Positions 28,654 to 37,939 of a stretch of 64,000 bases of DNA are shown in pieces. Position numbers and translations under genes: made by a program. The notes under the pieces were generated by a model. The model did not search any database, was not told the DNA's origin, and saw nothing but the letters and a program-made list of their open reading frames with translations. Position 1 is the stretch's first letter. Each line of letters begins with the position of its first letter. The DNA is from Corynebacterium silvaticum (GTDB lineage: Bacteria; Actinomycetota; Actinomycetes; Mycobacteriales; Mycobacteriaceae). Location: contig NZ_SDQO02000002.1 of assembly GCF_004382825.2 (NCBI RefSeq), forward strand, positions 124,001 through 188,000. Direction: 5' to 3'.

Positions 28654-29025
28654 TTACTCACTCTCCGAGCAAAAATCCTCCAAAACTTCGTCTGGAATAA
28701 TTGCATCGGCTTCATCCAGGGGGTCAGCAAAACGCACATCTTCTATTAGACCACGAGCAGAGAGGAAAAGACCATCAAGATCAACGACGGGGCGGCGTTG
28801 TTTTCCTGTTGTGCGGATTCTGAACCCTTGCTCAGCATCATATTGCGGGTGAATCAGAGTAAGAGATCCTGCTAGGTCTACGGAGTGGCATTTTTCCCAA
28901 AGGTTTTCCATGACAGCTCTGGATAGAACTCCTACATAAAGACCTGCGTCCACTTCGGAAAGGAAACGACTGAGGTAGCCGTTGAGGTGGTTCGGAAGGT
29001 TATGTCCTTGGATGACCGCAAACAT
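28654..29025 (-). CDS. cas2: CRISPR-associated endonuclease Cas2, type I-E
   Basis: The 123-residue Cas2e subunit forms the Cas1-Cas2 integrase with Cas1. The N-terminal ferredoxin-like part is clear (V-I-Q-G-H-N-L-P-N-H-L-N-G-Y-L-S-R-F-L, then E-V-D-A-G-L-Y-V-G-V-L-S), as is the I-E signature W-E-K-C...G-F-R-I-R-T-T-G and the R-R-P-V-V-D-L-D-G-L-F-L segment. It carries about 25 residues beyond the E. coli length, rich in Asp/Glu. The ATG directly abuts the cas1 stop. The frame is intact. Confidence 0.92.
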   Translation of the reverse strand: MFAVIQGHNLPNHLNGYLSRFLSEVDAGLYVGVLSRAVMENLWEKCHSVDLAGSLTLIHPQYDAEQGFRIRTTGKQRRPVVDLDGLFLSARGLIEDVRFADPLDEADAIIPDEVLEDFCSESE

Positions 29026-29979
29026 TTATTTACCACCGTATTGTGTGTGCCCTGGGACTTCGTGGTTTCTTCCGCCGATGAGGCGGTCATCGGTACGCTC
29101 GGGGAGATGCGGAGTGAGGATCTCCATCATAATGTGGATCATGTTTTTGAGGAGGTCCTGATTCACGATTTCGCTTCGCACGAGTCTTCTAAACTCGGAA
29201 CCATCGTCGTCGTTGTTAGCGCATTTGAAAGCAGCGGGGATTGTGAGTGTTGGTTTGTAGAGGTCGGCGAGGTCAAAGAGGAGGGATCGGATATCTCCGC
29301 GGTGAATGATCCCTAGAGCTGGGTTAATTCCTAGTGCTGCGCATGCAGAGGCGGCGCATCCGTAAAGGATGGAATTTCCCAGGTTAAGGTTGGTGTTCAC
29401 AGGATCAGTGGCGTTAGTATCGCGCTTAAAATTTTTGATCTTGTGTTGAGCACTGAGCCTTTTGTATAGGTTTCTGATGGTCCGGCCTTCAACGCCACGC
29501 ATAACTGCGATGGAGTCTGCTTCTATTTCTTCTATGCCCAGTTGTCGTTTGTATAGGATTCGGGCAGCTGTCCGTTGTTTGGCTTCGTTTGATGCAAGAC
29601 GTGCTTGTGCGATGGCCCATCGTGCAGAGGACGTAAGTGGGGTGGACAAACTATATGCTTGAACACCACCGCCACCGGTAAATAAGACGGAGACACCTGC
29701 TCGCGCACAGGAGGTAGCGGCAGGCTGACTTATGCTAGTTCCTGGCCCCAACATGAGCACCGCAAGCCCTCCTACAGGAAGTTGGATTCGGGCTTTGATC
29801 GGGAGATCTTTCAACTCGGCAGGGGCTTTTTCGTCGCCACGGCTTACAGCGATAACCCCTGTTCTGTCTTGTCTGATTAGGCAATATTCGAGATACAGAA
29901 AAGATACTCTGTCTTCGAGCCTGATTTGTTCAGAAGCTGGGATAGTAGAAAATGCGAGGGCTTCATTGGAATAACTCAC
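29026..29979 (-). CDS. cas1: CRISPR-associated integrase Cas1, type I-E
   Basis: This is a 317-residue spacer integrase. The N-terminal beta domain has R-L-E-D-R-V-S-F-L-Y and L-G-P-G-T-S-I-S-Q-P-A-A. In the helical catalytic domain the metal ligands lie in M-R-G-V-E-G-R-T-I-R and in G-I-I-H-R-G-D-I-R-S-L-L-F-D-L-A-D-L-Y-K, which supplies the histidine and the later acidic residue. The start is GTG 29979, overlapping the cas3 stop (GTGA). The gene appears functional although the interference genes are damaged. Confidence 0.93.
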   Translation of the reverse strand: MSYSNEALAFSTIPASEQIRLEDRVSFLYLEYCLIRQDRTGVIAVSRGDEKAPAELKDLPIKARIQLPVGGLAVLMLGPGTSISQPAATSCARAGVSVLFTGGGGVQAYSLSTPLTSSARWAIAQARLASNEAKQRTAARILYKRQLGIEEIEADSIAVMRGVEGRTIRNLYKRLSAQHKIKNFKRDTNATDPVNTNLNLGNSILYGCAASACAALGINPALGIIHRGDIRSLLFDLADLYKPTLTIPAAFKCANNDDDGSEFRRLVRSEIVNQDLLKNMIHIMMEILTPHLPERTDDRLIGGRNHEVPGHTQYGGK

Positions 29980-31290
29980 TTTTGTGGGCCTTTCAAACCG
30001 CTCTGGAGGTCATATTCTTCAGGCTGGATGTGTACGTACGGCTGAATAACCAGAGAGCAGGGTTTTGCCTCTGATAGCGGGACCTCCCTGCTGGTGATCG
30101 GGAGAAATTTATCTGAGCGTGGTATCGAAATAGACGCACGGAGTGCCCTACGGAGAAACTCGCTGTCTTTGGAAGAAATTGCTATAAGCTTTTCCACACT
30201 ACCCGTCCACGCGCCAGGAATCGTCCCCGTAGGATCGCAAAGAATCGCCGAAGTAGTCGGATAGTCGATGAGTCGAGTAGCTCTTTCTTCCAGATCCTTT
30301 GCAGAAGTGATCTGAAGAAAATCCTCTACTACGCAATCAGAGGATAAAACCTGTCGTGGTTTCCCATGTTTTGCAAAATCAATACGCGATGTACCTGCTT
30401 GGCGCTGTTTAGTGACCCAAGAGGCAACCTCGTTGAGATAATCATCGGCGAGAGTCTCGCGTTCTTCGGCAGAACTACAATCTTCCGGTAATGACACTCT
30501 TTGGAAGAGCTCTTGCAACCCAGGCGTAGTTGCATCAATAAAATCCTGAATATCGGCAGGGAATTCAATCCGGTCTCGTTGTTTGAGCCATGATTCCACC
30601 CTGTATAACTGCGAGCGTAGATAGGGGAGAGTTTGTCCTGTACTAGGTGAATCCATCACTACAATGGTGAGCTTTTCCCCACCATCCCTGGGGCACGTAC
30701 CTCCCTTTGTGGATCAAGACGTCGCCACAATCTTCCTGCGCGTTGAATAAGAGAGGGAGCGGGGCACAGCTCGGTTCGGAGCAGATCGAGGTCAATATCA
30801 AGGGATGCCTCGATTGCCTGTGTGCCAATAACAAGGGTGGCGTTTGCTGTTCCTTTTTTGCCGATTGCTTGTTCTAACTTTGTTGCTGCTTCTTTACGAT
30901 GCCCCGCGGTCATACGAGAATGTAAGACAATCGGTGACTCATGGGCTAGAGCTTCTGCAATGGATTGCGCGCGACCAACCGTATTACAGATAATGCCAAT
31001 CCGTGCTTGTGGAAAAAGTTTCCTCTGCTCGATAACCCACTGCACGTGAGAATCCACAATCTCATTGTGTGCAATTTTGTCTATGTGGATTGGGATAGTG
31101 GAAGCTTCAATGGGGATGTTTTCCTGGCTGGTTTCTGTGTTCTTACTAGGTGTCGATCAGCCTTCTAGAGAAGGAAAGACTCCTTTAAAGTGGGGTTCTT
31201 TTCCGGTGTAAGAGAGATGGAATTTTTCTCTTTGCCATGCAGGCATTGTTGCGGTGAGGAGAGTGACCGGAGTGTCGGTAGCAGACCACT
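29976..31290 (-). pseudogene. cas3: cas3 helicase-nuclease remnant, N-terminus lost and frame broken
   Basis: Cas3 is the HD nuclease/helicase that degrades target DNA. Only the C-terminal half is recognisable. From about 31290 down there is helicase motif III (L-L-T-A-T-M-P-A-W-Q), then an in-frame TGA (S-L-E-G-stop, near 31166). The second RecA domain follows (I-C-N-T-V-G-R-A-Q-S-I-A-E-A-L, then L-I-Q-R-A-G-R-L-W-R-R). A frameshift at about 30690-30705 leads into the last ~225 residues (M-D-S-P-S-T-G-Q-T-L-P) ending at 29976. The HD domain and Walker motifs are missing. Interference by this protein is not possible. Confidence 0.9.
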
Positions 31291-31486
31291 ATTCTAAAAA
31301 TAGTGTTTGGCATGGTAGACCTCTTTCTGTATAGCCTCAATGAGGAAGAAGCACCTTGGCCAATGATTCCTTGCGTTTTGCGGGGGTAGGGTGCTTCTTC
31401 TCCCTTGTCCTAACTTTATCAGACTTTTAAATTTTAGGTAATTTTAGGTAACTGTTTTGAGAACTTAAAGTTGAAGGAAGGGGACC
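31291..31486. other. Divergent cas3 / cas8e intergenic region
   Basis: The left edge is the cas3 truncation point. An 11-bp stem (31345-31355 with 31390-31400, GAAGAAGCACC / GGTGCTTCTTC) spans the middle, and a repeated ATTTTAGGTAA precedes the cas8e promoter side. AAGGAAGGGG is the ribosome-binding site of cas8e. Confidence 0.5.
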
Positions 31487-33103
31487 ATGAAAAGCAATGT
31501 TTTTAAAGACTTTCCATTCATAAAAACTAATAAGGGGCCCATGACTGTGGAAGAGTTTTTTCATTCCAGTCATGAAGAATCTCTCCATTTGTATCTTTCC
31601 ATTCCTGGATATGAATATGGGGCGATTTGGCGATTACTTACCTCACTCACTGCAGTGCTAGTGCAACGCGATCCTTCGTTTTTGGAGGGGAAGGAAACTA
31701 GCCTTGAACTGAGGTTTGATCCAGAATTTATATCTCAAATACTTGATGATTTAGGATCAAAAATAAGTTTGACTGAGGGGAAAAATCTTTTTTTCCAGCG
31801 CCCTCTTTTGGAGGGGGAAAATCCGAAGGATACTGCCCGGTATGTAGGTCCAGGGAAAGATCCTGCTTGGAAATTATCGCCAACCGCCCCCAGTGAAAAA
31901 TCCCAGATTTATTGGAATTTGGAGAAGCTAAAGCCTGAATCCTTGGAAGCTGTAGACGCGATTGTTGCGTTGATGGTTTTCTCTATGTATTCATTTACTG
32001 GAAACTCGAAATACGATGGCGCAAAGTGCCTCAACGGATCACCAGGCATCAGGTTCCTTGGCAGTGGAAACACGGCCACGGAATTCATCATTGAAGCCCA
32101 AACGCAAACGCCACTGCTATCTTTACTTAAATCCATTCCGTTGGAATGGTGCGAACCAGGTGGATTGCCTGCTTGGTTAGATCGAACAGGTGCCGAATCC
32201 AGAAAACCCAATGGGGAAATGCATCCTTTATGGCGTGCGACGTGGAGTTCTAATACTGCAGCATGTTGTTGGGACGGAGAAACTCTAGTTGGTGTGGGCA
32301 TAGGTGGAATTCCTCCAGAATGGTATGCCCTTGAGATGGGAAGCAAGCCCGAGGCTAGAAAAGAATGGTGGGATCAAAGAAATACCGAGGATCCTTTCTA
32401 CTTCTATCAACCGGATAAGGGTGGAGCTTTAAAAGCAAAGCGCCTTGATTTAAGCCGGGACCTCACAGAACTGGCTGTGGAGTGGGTTGCAGAAGACTTG
32501 TCCACCGCATTAGCTGATAGAGTGCGCGGTCGCGCATTAAGAGTCGATTTTAAAAAAGACTCATTATTGTTCATCAGGCACCAGATAGGTGGCAATGCTT
32601 CCTCTGCGATGATCCGTGAGTCGGTGGTTTCTAAAGCTCGAAAGCAGCAGTGGGTCTTTGACACCACCGGAGCGCTGCAGAAACAAGTGCGAGGCAAAGC
32701 AGATTTTATTCTCTCGCTGAGAAATATCGTGTTGAGTCCGTTTAGGCGCGAGAACAAGAGCGACCGCGATAGAGGACGAAGAGTTTTGGATAGTTTGGCC
32801 AGCGAGCGACCAAAGATGAACGCGACTTTTTGGCGGGAAATCGCACCAATATATGAGGAATTCATCCTTTATTTCACAGAACAAGTGTCTGGAGATGAGA
32901 CAAGGAAAGAAGTTCGCGCTCAAGCGAAAAAGACTCTCAAGGAATTGGAAAAAGACGCTGTTAGTACTGCTCAAAAGGCGTTCGATATGGTCCTTGAACC
33001 CTATCTGCTGCAGAATCCCAGCCAGGCCTATGAAGTGCGTCGACGCATCCATTCTTATTTGGCAAGCAAGATCGCAGAGACAAATGAAGGTGATCAGAAG
33101 TGA
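31487..33103 (+). CDS. cas8e: Type I-E Cascade large subunit Cas8e (Cse1/CasA)
   Basis: The 538-residue protein would recognise the PAM and recruit Cas3. Family landmarks include the early F-P-F-I-K-T-N-K-G-P segment, F-Q-R-P-L-L-E-G-E-N-P, and L-M-V-F-S-M-Y-S-F-T-G-N-S-K-Y-D-G-A-K-C-L-N-G-S-P. The W-R-A-T-W-S-S-N-T-A zone and a C-terminal helical bundle are also present. The ATG has AAGGAAGGGG upstream. The stop overlaps the cse2 start (GTGA). The frame is intact and full length, but the rest of the Cascade operon is damaged. Confidence 0.9.
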   Translation: MKSNVFKDFPFIKTNKGPMTVEEFFHSSHEESLHLYLSIPGYEYGAIWRLLTSLTAVLVQRDPSFLEGKETSLELRFDPEFISQILDDLGSKISLTEGKNLFFQRPLLEGENPKDTARYVGPGKDPAWKLSPTAPSEKSQIYWNLEKLKPESLEAVDAIVALMVFSMYSFTGNSKYDGAKCLNGSPGIRFLGSGNTATEFIIEAQTQTPLLSLLKSIPLEWCEPGGLPAWLDRTGAESRKPNGEMHPLWRATWSSNTAACCWDGETLVGVGIGGIPPEWYALEMGSKPEARKEWWDQRNTEDPFYFYQPDKGGALKAKRLDLSRDLTELAVEWVAEDLSTALADRVRGRALRVDFKKDSLLFIRHQIGGNASSAMIRESVVSKARKQQWVFDTTGALQKQVRGKADFILSLRNIVLSPFRRENKSDRDRGRRVLDSLASERPKMNATFWREIAPIYEEFILYFTEQVSGDETRKEVRAQAKKTLKELEKDAVSTAQKAFDMVLEPYLLQNPSQAYEVRRRIHSYLASKIAETNEGDQK

Positions 33104-33691
33104 CAACTAGTAGACCCAAGCAATCATGGACACCTTTGGTAGCCGAGTTTGCTCAGAGAAAGAAAGATAAGGAGTTTCGGGCCAAACGATCGGCACTTCG
33201 CGCCGGGTCTGGAACATACACGGAGTTCCGTGCTTACTCGTATGTTCTGCCATTTTTAGGAGAAAAACACTCAGGAGCACAAAAACTGCTTTGCTACGTT
33301 GCATGGCAGCGTTGGCCGAGTATCCGGATGTTGTTTCCAGTGGTGAAAAAGCTACAGCTTCATCGGTAGGTCAATGGGTGAACCGTGTTGCCTTTGACGG
33401 AAAACAAGGGCAGTCAGAACCCGATTCTATGGTGGCGTCTCGAATCAAATATCTGCATACGCAGGATCTGGAAGAAGCGATTTCTTCTTGCGGCGCATCA
33501 TGGCATTTGCCGACAGAAAAAACGTGACTACCAAATTAAACCCATATCAGTTTGTCGAACTTTTCTGGTATTGGGGAAATGGGTTTACAGACGCGTCGAC
33601 AAAGCATCGACTCAGTGTCCTGCGCGATTTTTACAGCACCAAACAAAAAGAAAACACTGATCCACAAAGCTCTTCCGAAGGAGAAAAATAA
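33100..33691 (+). pseudogene. cse2: Cascade small subunit Cse2 (CasB), two frameshifts
   Basis: Three frames together give a Cse2 protein of about 197 residues. Frame one (from GTG 33100) reads S-W-T-P-L-V-A-E-F-A to H-S-G-A-Q-K. After a run of five A bases near 33277 the sense passes to a second frame: L-L-R-C-M-A-A-L-A-E-Y-P-D-V, up to L-E-E-A-I-S. Near 33480-33490 it passes to a third: M-A-F-A-D-R-K-N, then L-N-P-Y-Q-F-V-E-L-F-W-Y-W. Restoring one base at each point gives a single chain. The TAATG overlap with cas7e is retained. Confidence 0.85.
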
Positions 33692-34763
33692 TGTCTCGTC
33701 ATCTCACTATTCACGTTGTTGCTTCTGTTCCTTACTCCAACCTCAACCGTGACGATTCTGGTACACCGAAGAATGTTCGTCGAGGCGGAGTGACATGTGC
33801 ACTATTGAGCTCCCAGTCCATTAAAAAGGGAATTCGTACTAAATACGAGGAAGCCTCTTTGGACACCTCGGTGCGTTCAGGTCGTATCGCGGACGACGTG
33901 CTTGAAAGAGCGAAAGTACTTGCTCCTGAGGCAGACACTAAAGCGCTAGAAAAAGCAGTGAAGAAGATCATTGGTACCTTGACAAAGGTTGCCGAGGCTA
34001 ATGAATCTGAAGGTGAATCAGATCGTTCGATTTGGCTCAGCGCCGAGGAGCTAGAAGCCGCCGCTGTGAGCGTGGTTGAGCAAGCGGAAAAGAAAGACTT
34101 TATCGAGGACGGCCGGACAGGTTCGCTGGCTATCGCTGCCTTTGGTCGCATGTTTGCAGCTGCTCCGCAGAAAGGAACCGAGGCTGCTCTGAGTGTGTCT
34201 CCTGCGGTGACAACTCACGGCGTGACGATTGCTACGGACTATTTCTCCACGGTCGATGATATTCGTGAGCGAAATCGCGATACTGGAGCAACCTATCTTG
34301 GCGTGGCACAGTACAGTACACCACCGGCGTTTTCTATCGGACAGTGACAATTGATAAAGAACAATTGCGCGAAAGCTGGACTGGATTGGATCGCGAAGAC
34401 GCAAAGGAAAACCTTGCTGCGTTAGTAAATGCGATCATTTATGGACTTTCCCGCGGAAAACAGCATTCAACGGCGCCTTTTGTCCAGCCCGCCCTGATCT
34501 TGGCGGAAGAACAATCCTACCGTTGTGCTTATGATTTTGAGTCCCCTGTCCAAGCAGATGCTCGTGAAGGCGGCTACCTCAAGCCGACCGTGGAAGAACT
34601 GAAACGTCAGTATGACTCTGCCAGGGCTTTCGACGCAGATAACTTTGGGGAAACCCAGGTAGTTTCTGGCACCTACCCCGAGGTATCTGAGTTCTTTGCC
34701 GGTGCTAAGTATTCTGACAAGAATGGCTTTATCGACGAAGTTGTTGCCTGGATTCAGCGTTAA
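33691..34763 (+). pseudogene. cas7e: Cascade backbone subunit Cas7e (Cse4/CasC), broken by a 5-bp duplication
   Basis: Cas7 forms the crRNA-binding filament of Cascade. From 33691 the frame gives H-V-V-A-S-V-P-Y-S-N-L-N-R-D and continues normally to T-Y-L-G-V-A-Q-Y. The sequence then reads CAGTACAGTACACC, a tandem duplication of AGTAC at about 34311-34320, which shifts the frame to a stop at 34345-34347. The correct continuation (T-T-G-V-F-Y-R-T-V-T-I-D-K-E-Q-L) runs in the other frame to 34763. Removing five bases gives 355 residues, the usual Cas7e length. Confidence 0.9.
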
Positions 34764-34774
34764 CTGGTGATCGT

Positions 34775-35467
34775 ATGACAACTACCTCGGTATATCTACG
34801 ATTAGCTGGACCGTTGCAGTCATGGGCAGGGCCCGCTGTAACGGGAAACTTTGTACGAACGGGACCAATCCCCACACATTCTGCATTAGTAGGTCTCATC
34901 GCGGGTGCTTGTGGCTATCGACGTGACGAGTGGCCCGATTGGCTTAATCGTCTTAGCTTTCGGGTTCGTGTGGATCATCCTGGAAAATTCGTGGATGATT
35001 TTCAAACGGTGTCAGCCCATGAAGAGGAGATGCTGTTCCGTGAGCGTCTGATCTTTGCGACGGGAAAACGGCCCAGTGCTAAGGCAACTCGTTTAACTCC
35101 TGATGGACGCGGAATGACAAGTATTATCCAGCGGACCTACCTGGCAGAAGCTGAATTTATCGTCGAAGTCGCATCGGACACGCATGGTGAGCTGTTGCGT
35201 GACGCGCTACGTGCGCCGAAGTTCAGCACCTATTTAGGGCGGAAGGCTTTCGCGCCAGCGTTCCCGTTCTTTTTAGGTGCTACTGCGGACGTCGATGTGC
35301 TTCATCGCATCCCTGCTTGTGATCTTTCTGGCACCAAACGCGATACTGCGCGGGTTCAGATTCATCACTGCAGCGCCGATCTGCACACCTCGGCGGAGCA
35401 TATTAACGTGCCTGTGGTGCAAGAGCGCTCGGACTGGTTAAAAAAGACCAAAGCGCTGTTTGCGTAA
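34775..35467 (+). CDS. cas5e: Type I-E Cascade subunit Cas5e (CasD)
   Basis: The 230-residue Cas5e would cap the 5' handle of the crRNA. Signatures are S-V-Y-L-R-L-A-G-P-L-Q-S-W-A-G, P-T-H-S-A-L-V-G-L-I-A-G-A-C-G, and the I-Q-R-T-Y-L...F-S-T-Y-L-G-R-K-A-F-A-P-A-F-P-F segment. The frame is intact. In complete I-E operons cas6e follows at once; here a hairpin and an IS1249-like transposase follow and no Cas6e sequence is found on either side of the element. Confidence 0.92.
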   Translation: MTTTSVYLRLAGPLQSWAGPAVTGNFVRTGPIPTHSALVGLIAGACGYRRDEWPDWLNRLSFRVRVDHPGKFVDDFQTVSAHEEEMLFRERLIFATGKRPSAKATRLTPDGRGMTSIIQRTYLAEAEFIVEVASDTHGELLRDALRAPKFSTYLGRKAFAPAFPFFLGATADVDVLHRIPACDLSGTKRDTARVQIHHCSADLHTSAEHINVPVVQERSDWLKKTKALFA

Positions 35468-35475
35468 GGTTTTTA

Positions 35476-35513
35476 AGAAGTGGTCTCTCACAGAAGCACG
35501 AGAGGCCACTTCT
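35476..35513 (+). terminator. Hairpin after cas5e
   Basis: AGAAGTGGTCTCTC pairs with GAGAGGCCACTTCT (13 of 14, one G-T wobble) nine bases after the cas5e stop. It may be a terminator or part of the end of the adjacent insertion sequence. Confidence 0.5.
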
Positions 35514-35539
35514 CTGCATATACTGCAGGGCGGAATCGA

Positions 35540-36571
35540 TTATTCCCAGTGGTCGTGTTTGATAATTCGCTCGGGTATAAAAGGAAATTCAGTTTTACTA
35601 TTGAGATACCACTCCACCATGCGTCGGGCATGTTCGTGGGTGATGCCGCGGTGTGTGCGGAAGAGATTTTTAATGTCCGCGCTGATGTCGTCTCCTAGAT
35701 GCGAAGTACGGTAGGGCAAAGCTACGTCACTGATGGTGATAGCGGGTTCTGTGAACTGAAAGAAGAGCTCTTCTTTTTTGATCAAAGTCCTATACATTAA
35801 GCGGATTGATCGCAATTCTTTATGCGTCCACTGCCATCCACAATTGTTTTTATTGTGGTTAGGGTTGGGAGAATCTGTGCGGTGCTTCAGCAGCTCTTTC
35901 CATGTAGTCTCCCAGCTGTTATAGCGATCGAGCCACAGTTTTGCCTGCTCGGGGGTGTAAACGTAGTTAAGGGACTCGGTCAGGTTTTTGATCTCTATCG
36001 CGGGTTGCGTGTGGGGTGCTTGTGACGTCTTCCGATAAACGCTTTCTTTGATGCGCGATAAGCATCGACGTATTGGTACCCCTGGCCATATGGAGTGGAT
36101 CGCCTGAGCAGTGGATTCATCTCCACTGATAACCACGGCACTTGGCCGTGGAAAATAGGTATACACCTGTGTGCACGCGGCTTTATTGTCTTTGTCTACC
36201 CATTGCCATCCCAGCACATGGGTGTTGTTATAGGCCACGATGAGGCACCACGAGTGAAAAAACGTGCCGTCATTCATCACTAATATGCACGCTTTGTCCG
36301 TCATATATGGTTGCGGAACGGGAACCTGCCAGCACCACGATGTTAAGCGGCGCTGGGTTCGTGAAACATCGCTTTTATCGCGTGAGTTGCCTAAGAGCCA
36401 TGATATGAAGGCTTTCATCTGTCTTTGATGCAGCGTTCCTGATCGCGTTGCTGTCGACGACGCTCCGCATCCTTTGCATCGGTACCGGGTTTTCCCTGCG
36501 GATGTTTTGCCGTTTTTCTTTAAGGTACTGCCGCATATGTCGCAGTGATGCCCGTATGGGTGTGAAGCCAT
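35540..36571 (-). CDS. IS1249-like (IS256-family) transposase
   Basis: The 343-residue transposase has an N-terminal zinc ribbon (C-D-I-C-G-S...C-K-G-C-G-A-S) like IS1249-group elements of corynebacteria. R-R-L-T-S-W-C-W and a first Asp in V-M-N-D-G-T follow. V-V-I-S-G-D-E-S is the expected second acidic position, then R-R-C-L-S and a late H-R-G-I-T-H-E-H-A-R-R-M-V-E-W. The block normally reading N-x-I-E-G-G before the HRGL-like motif reads T-S-H-L-G-D-D here, so the usual catalytic glutamate is not visible. It ends 73 bases after cas5e and may have accompanied the loss of cas6e. Confidence 0.75.
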   Translation of the reverse strand: MASHPYGHHCDICGSTLKKNGKTSAGKTRYRCKGCGASSTATRSGTLHQRQMKAFISWLLGNSRDKSDVSRTQRRLTSWCWQVPVPQPYMTDKACILVMNDGTFFHSWCLIVAYNNTHVLGWQWVDKDNKAACTQVYTYFPRPSAVVISGDESTAQAIHSIWPGVPIRRCLSRIKESVYRKTSQAPHTQPAIEIKNLTESLNYVYTPEQAKLWLDRYNSWETTWKELLKHRTDSPNPNHNKNNCGWQWTHKELRSIRLMYRTLIKKEELFFQFTEPAITISDVALPYRTSHLGDDISADIKNLFRTHRGITHEHARRMVEWYLNSKTEFPFIPERIIKHDHWE

Positions 36572-36640
36572 AATTTATAATTAGCAGCTTTAAATCTGCT
36601 ACACATAGCCTAAAAACAGCAATATTGGACACACTTTTTG

Positions 36641-36985
36641 GCCTTTAAGTATAAAAACTTTGGCTATTTTGACATATTTTACACAGTTATTGTCCATGCA
36701 TAATGCCTGATTGATAGCGCTAGCCTTTCACGACTTATTTTGATTCCTTTTATTAAAAGCCAACTTTTTTACAGTGACTGTCAATTTACTAAAAATTATG
36801 TGAGCTATAGTTACAGGAAATAACCATTGATTTTATAGTGGTTTAAGTTTTACAATGGGGGTATAGCGCAGGTTGTTCACACTGGTCAGTGACCATTTTT
36901 TGAGCATCTTTCCGCGAAAAATCTATCCGCAAACGATGGTGTGGCATCTTTTTGCCGTTATGCACCGAATGTAGAGGGATGAACG
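36641..36985. other. pld upstream region
   Basis: AT-rich sequence without a gene between the insertion sequence and pld. It contains the palindrome at 36883-36895 and GAGGGATG before the toxin start. Confidence 0.6.
36883..36895 (+). promoter_or_regulatory. Palindrome TGGTCA-G-TGACCA upstream of pld
   Basis: A perfect 6-bp inverted repeat with a one-base centre lies about 90 bases before the pld start. The shape fits a dimeric regulator site; which protein binds is unknown. Confidence 0.4.
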
Positions 36986-37909
36986 ATGAGGAAAAAAGTT
37001 GTTTTATTCTTATCTGTAATTATAGGAATCTTACTTCCTGTAGGAAATGCGGTAGCAACGCCTGTTTCACATGACGCAGCTTCCACAGGGAACCGGCCCG
37101 TTTATGCGATTGCGCACAGGGTCCTCACTACTCAAGGCGTAGACGATGCAGTCGCAATTGGTGCGAATGCACTCGAAATTGACTTCACGGCATGGCACGG
37201 TGGCTGGTGGGCGGACCATGATGGCATTCCCACCAGCGCAGGAGCTACTGCAGAGGCGATTTTTAAACATATCGCTGAAAAGCGGAAGCAGGGAGCAAAT
37301 ATCACTTTCACCTGGCTCGATATTAAGAATCCTGATTACTGCACAGACCCTCATAGCGTGTGTTCCATTAACGCGCTGCGCGACTTAGCGCGCAAATACC
37401 TTGAGCCAGCAGGTGTTCGAGTGCTGTATGGATTCTATAAAACAGTTGGCGGCCCAGGATGGAAGACAATTACTTCTGATCTGCGCGATAACGAGGCAGT
37501 AGCGCTCAGCGGGCCGACGCACGACGTGCTGAACGATTTTGCAAAAGCAGGAGACAAGATCCTGACCAAACAAAAGATTGCCGACTATGGGTATTACAAC
37601 ATCAACCAAGGGTTTGGTAATTGCTATGGCGACGGCAATAAGACATGCGATCAACTGCGTAAATCCAGCGAAGCTCGCGACCAAGGAAAACTCGGTAAAA
37701 CTTTTGGATGGACAATCACTACAGGCCAGGATGATCGCGTCAATGACCTCCTAGAAAAAGCCCACGTAGACGGAATGATCTTTGGTTTTAAAGTGACCCA
37801 CTTCTACCGTCACGCAGGCACTGAAAACTCTTTCAAAGCCATCAAGACGTGGGTAGATAAACACTCCGATACCCATCACTTGGCCACTGCCGCAGATAAT
37901 CCGTGGTGA
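36986..37909 (+). CDS. pld: Phospholipase D exotoxin (sphingomyelin-cleaving)
   Basis: PLD is the main virulence exotoxin of C. pseudotuberculosis and C. ulcerans; it hydrolyses sphingomyelin and lysophospholipids and promotes spread. The 307-residue precursor has a signal peptide (about 1-25, L-P-V-G-N-A-V-A). The mature enzyme has the glycerophosphodiesterase-like active site: catalytic histidine in A-I-A-H-R-V-L, metal ligands in E-I-D-F-T-A-W, and the second histidine in [16 protein letters not shown] and the C-terminal A-T-A-A-D-N-P-W are also present. The length equals the family's, so it looks fully functional. It converges with fagC on a shared terminator. Confidence 0.97.
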   Translation: MRKKVVLFLSVIIGILLPVGNAVATPVSHDAASTGNRPVYAIAHRVLTTQGVDDAVAIGANALEIDFTAWHGGWWADHDGIPTSAGATAEAIFKHIAEKRKQGANITFTWLDIKNPDYCTDPHSVCSINALRDLARKYLEPAGVRVLYGFYKTVGGPGWKTITSDLRDNEAVALSGPTHDVLNDFAKAGDKILTKQKIADYGYYNINQGFGNCYGDGNKTCDQLRKSSEARDQGKLGKTFGWTITTGQDDRVNDLLEKAHVDGMIFGFKVTHFYRHAGTENSFKAIKTWVDKHSDTHHLATAADNPW

Positions 37910-37939
37910 GCTGGTAGCCGCCAAGTCGGCATCGCATTC

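Larger units (their letters stand above)
35470..36640 (-). mobile_element. Insertion sequence of the IS1249 group, ends uncertain
   Basis: The limits are estimates from the cas5e stop on one side and the change to pld upstream sequence on the other. No matching terminal inverted repeats or target duplication could be found by eye, so one end may be lost. Confidence 0.4.

Noticed and set aside
28529..28852. A rightward frame running through the orphan CRISPR repeat into cas2
   Set aside because: It overlaps the end of an intact cas2 on the other strand and contains the palindromic repeat; no start context.
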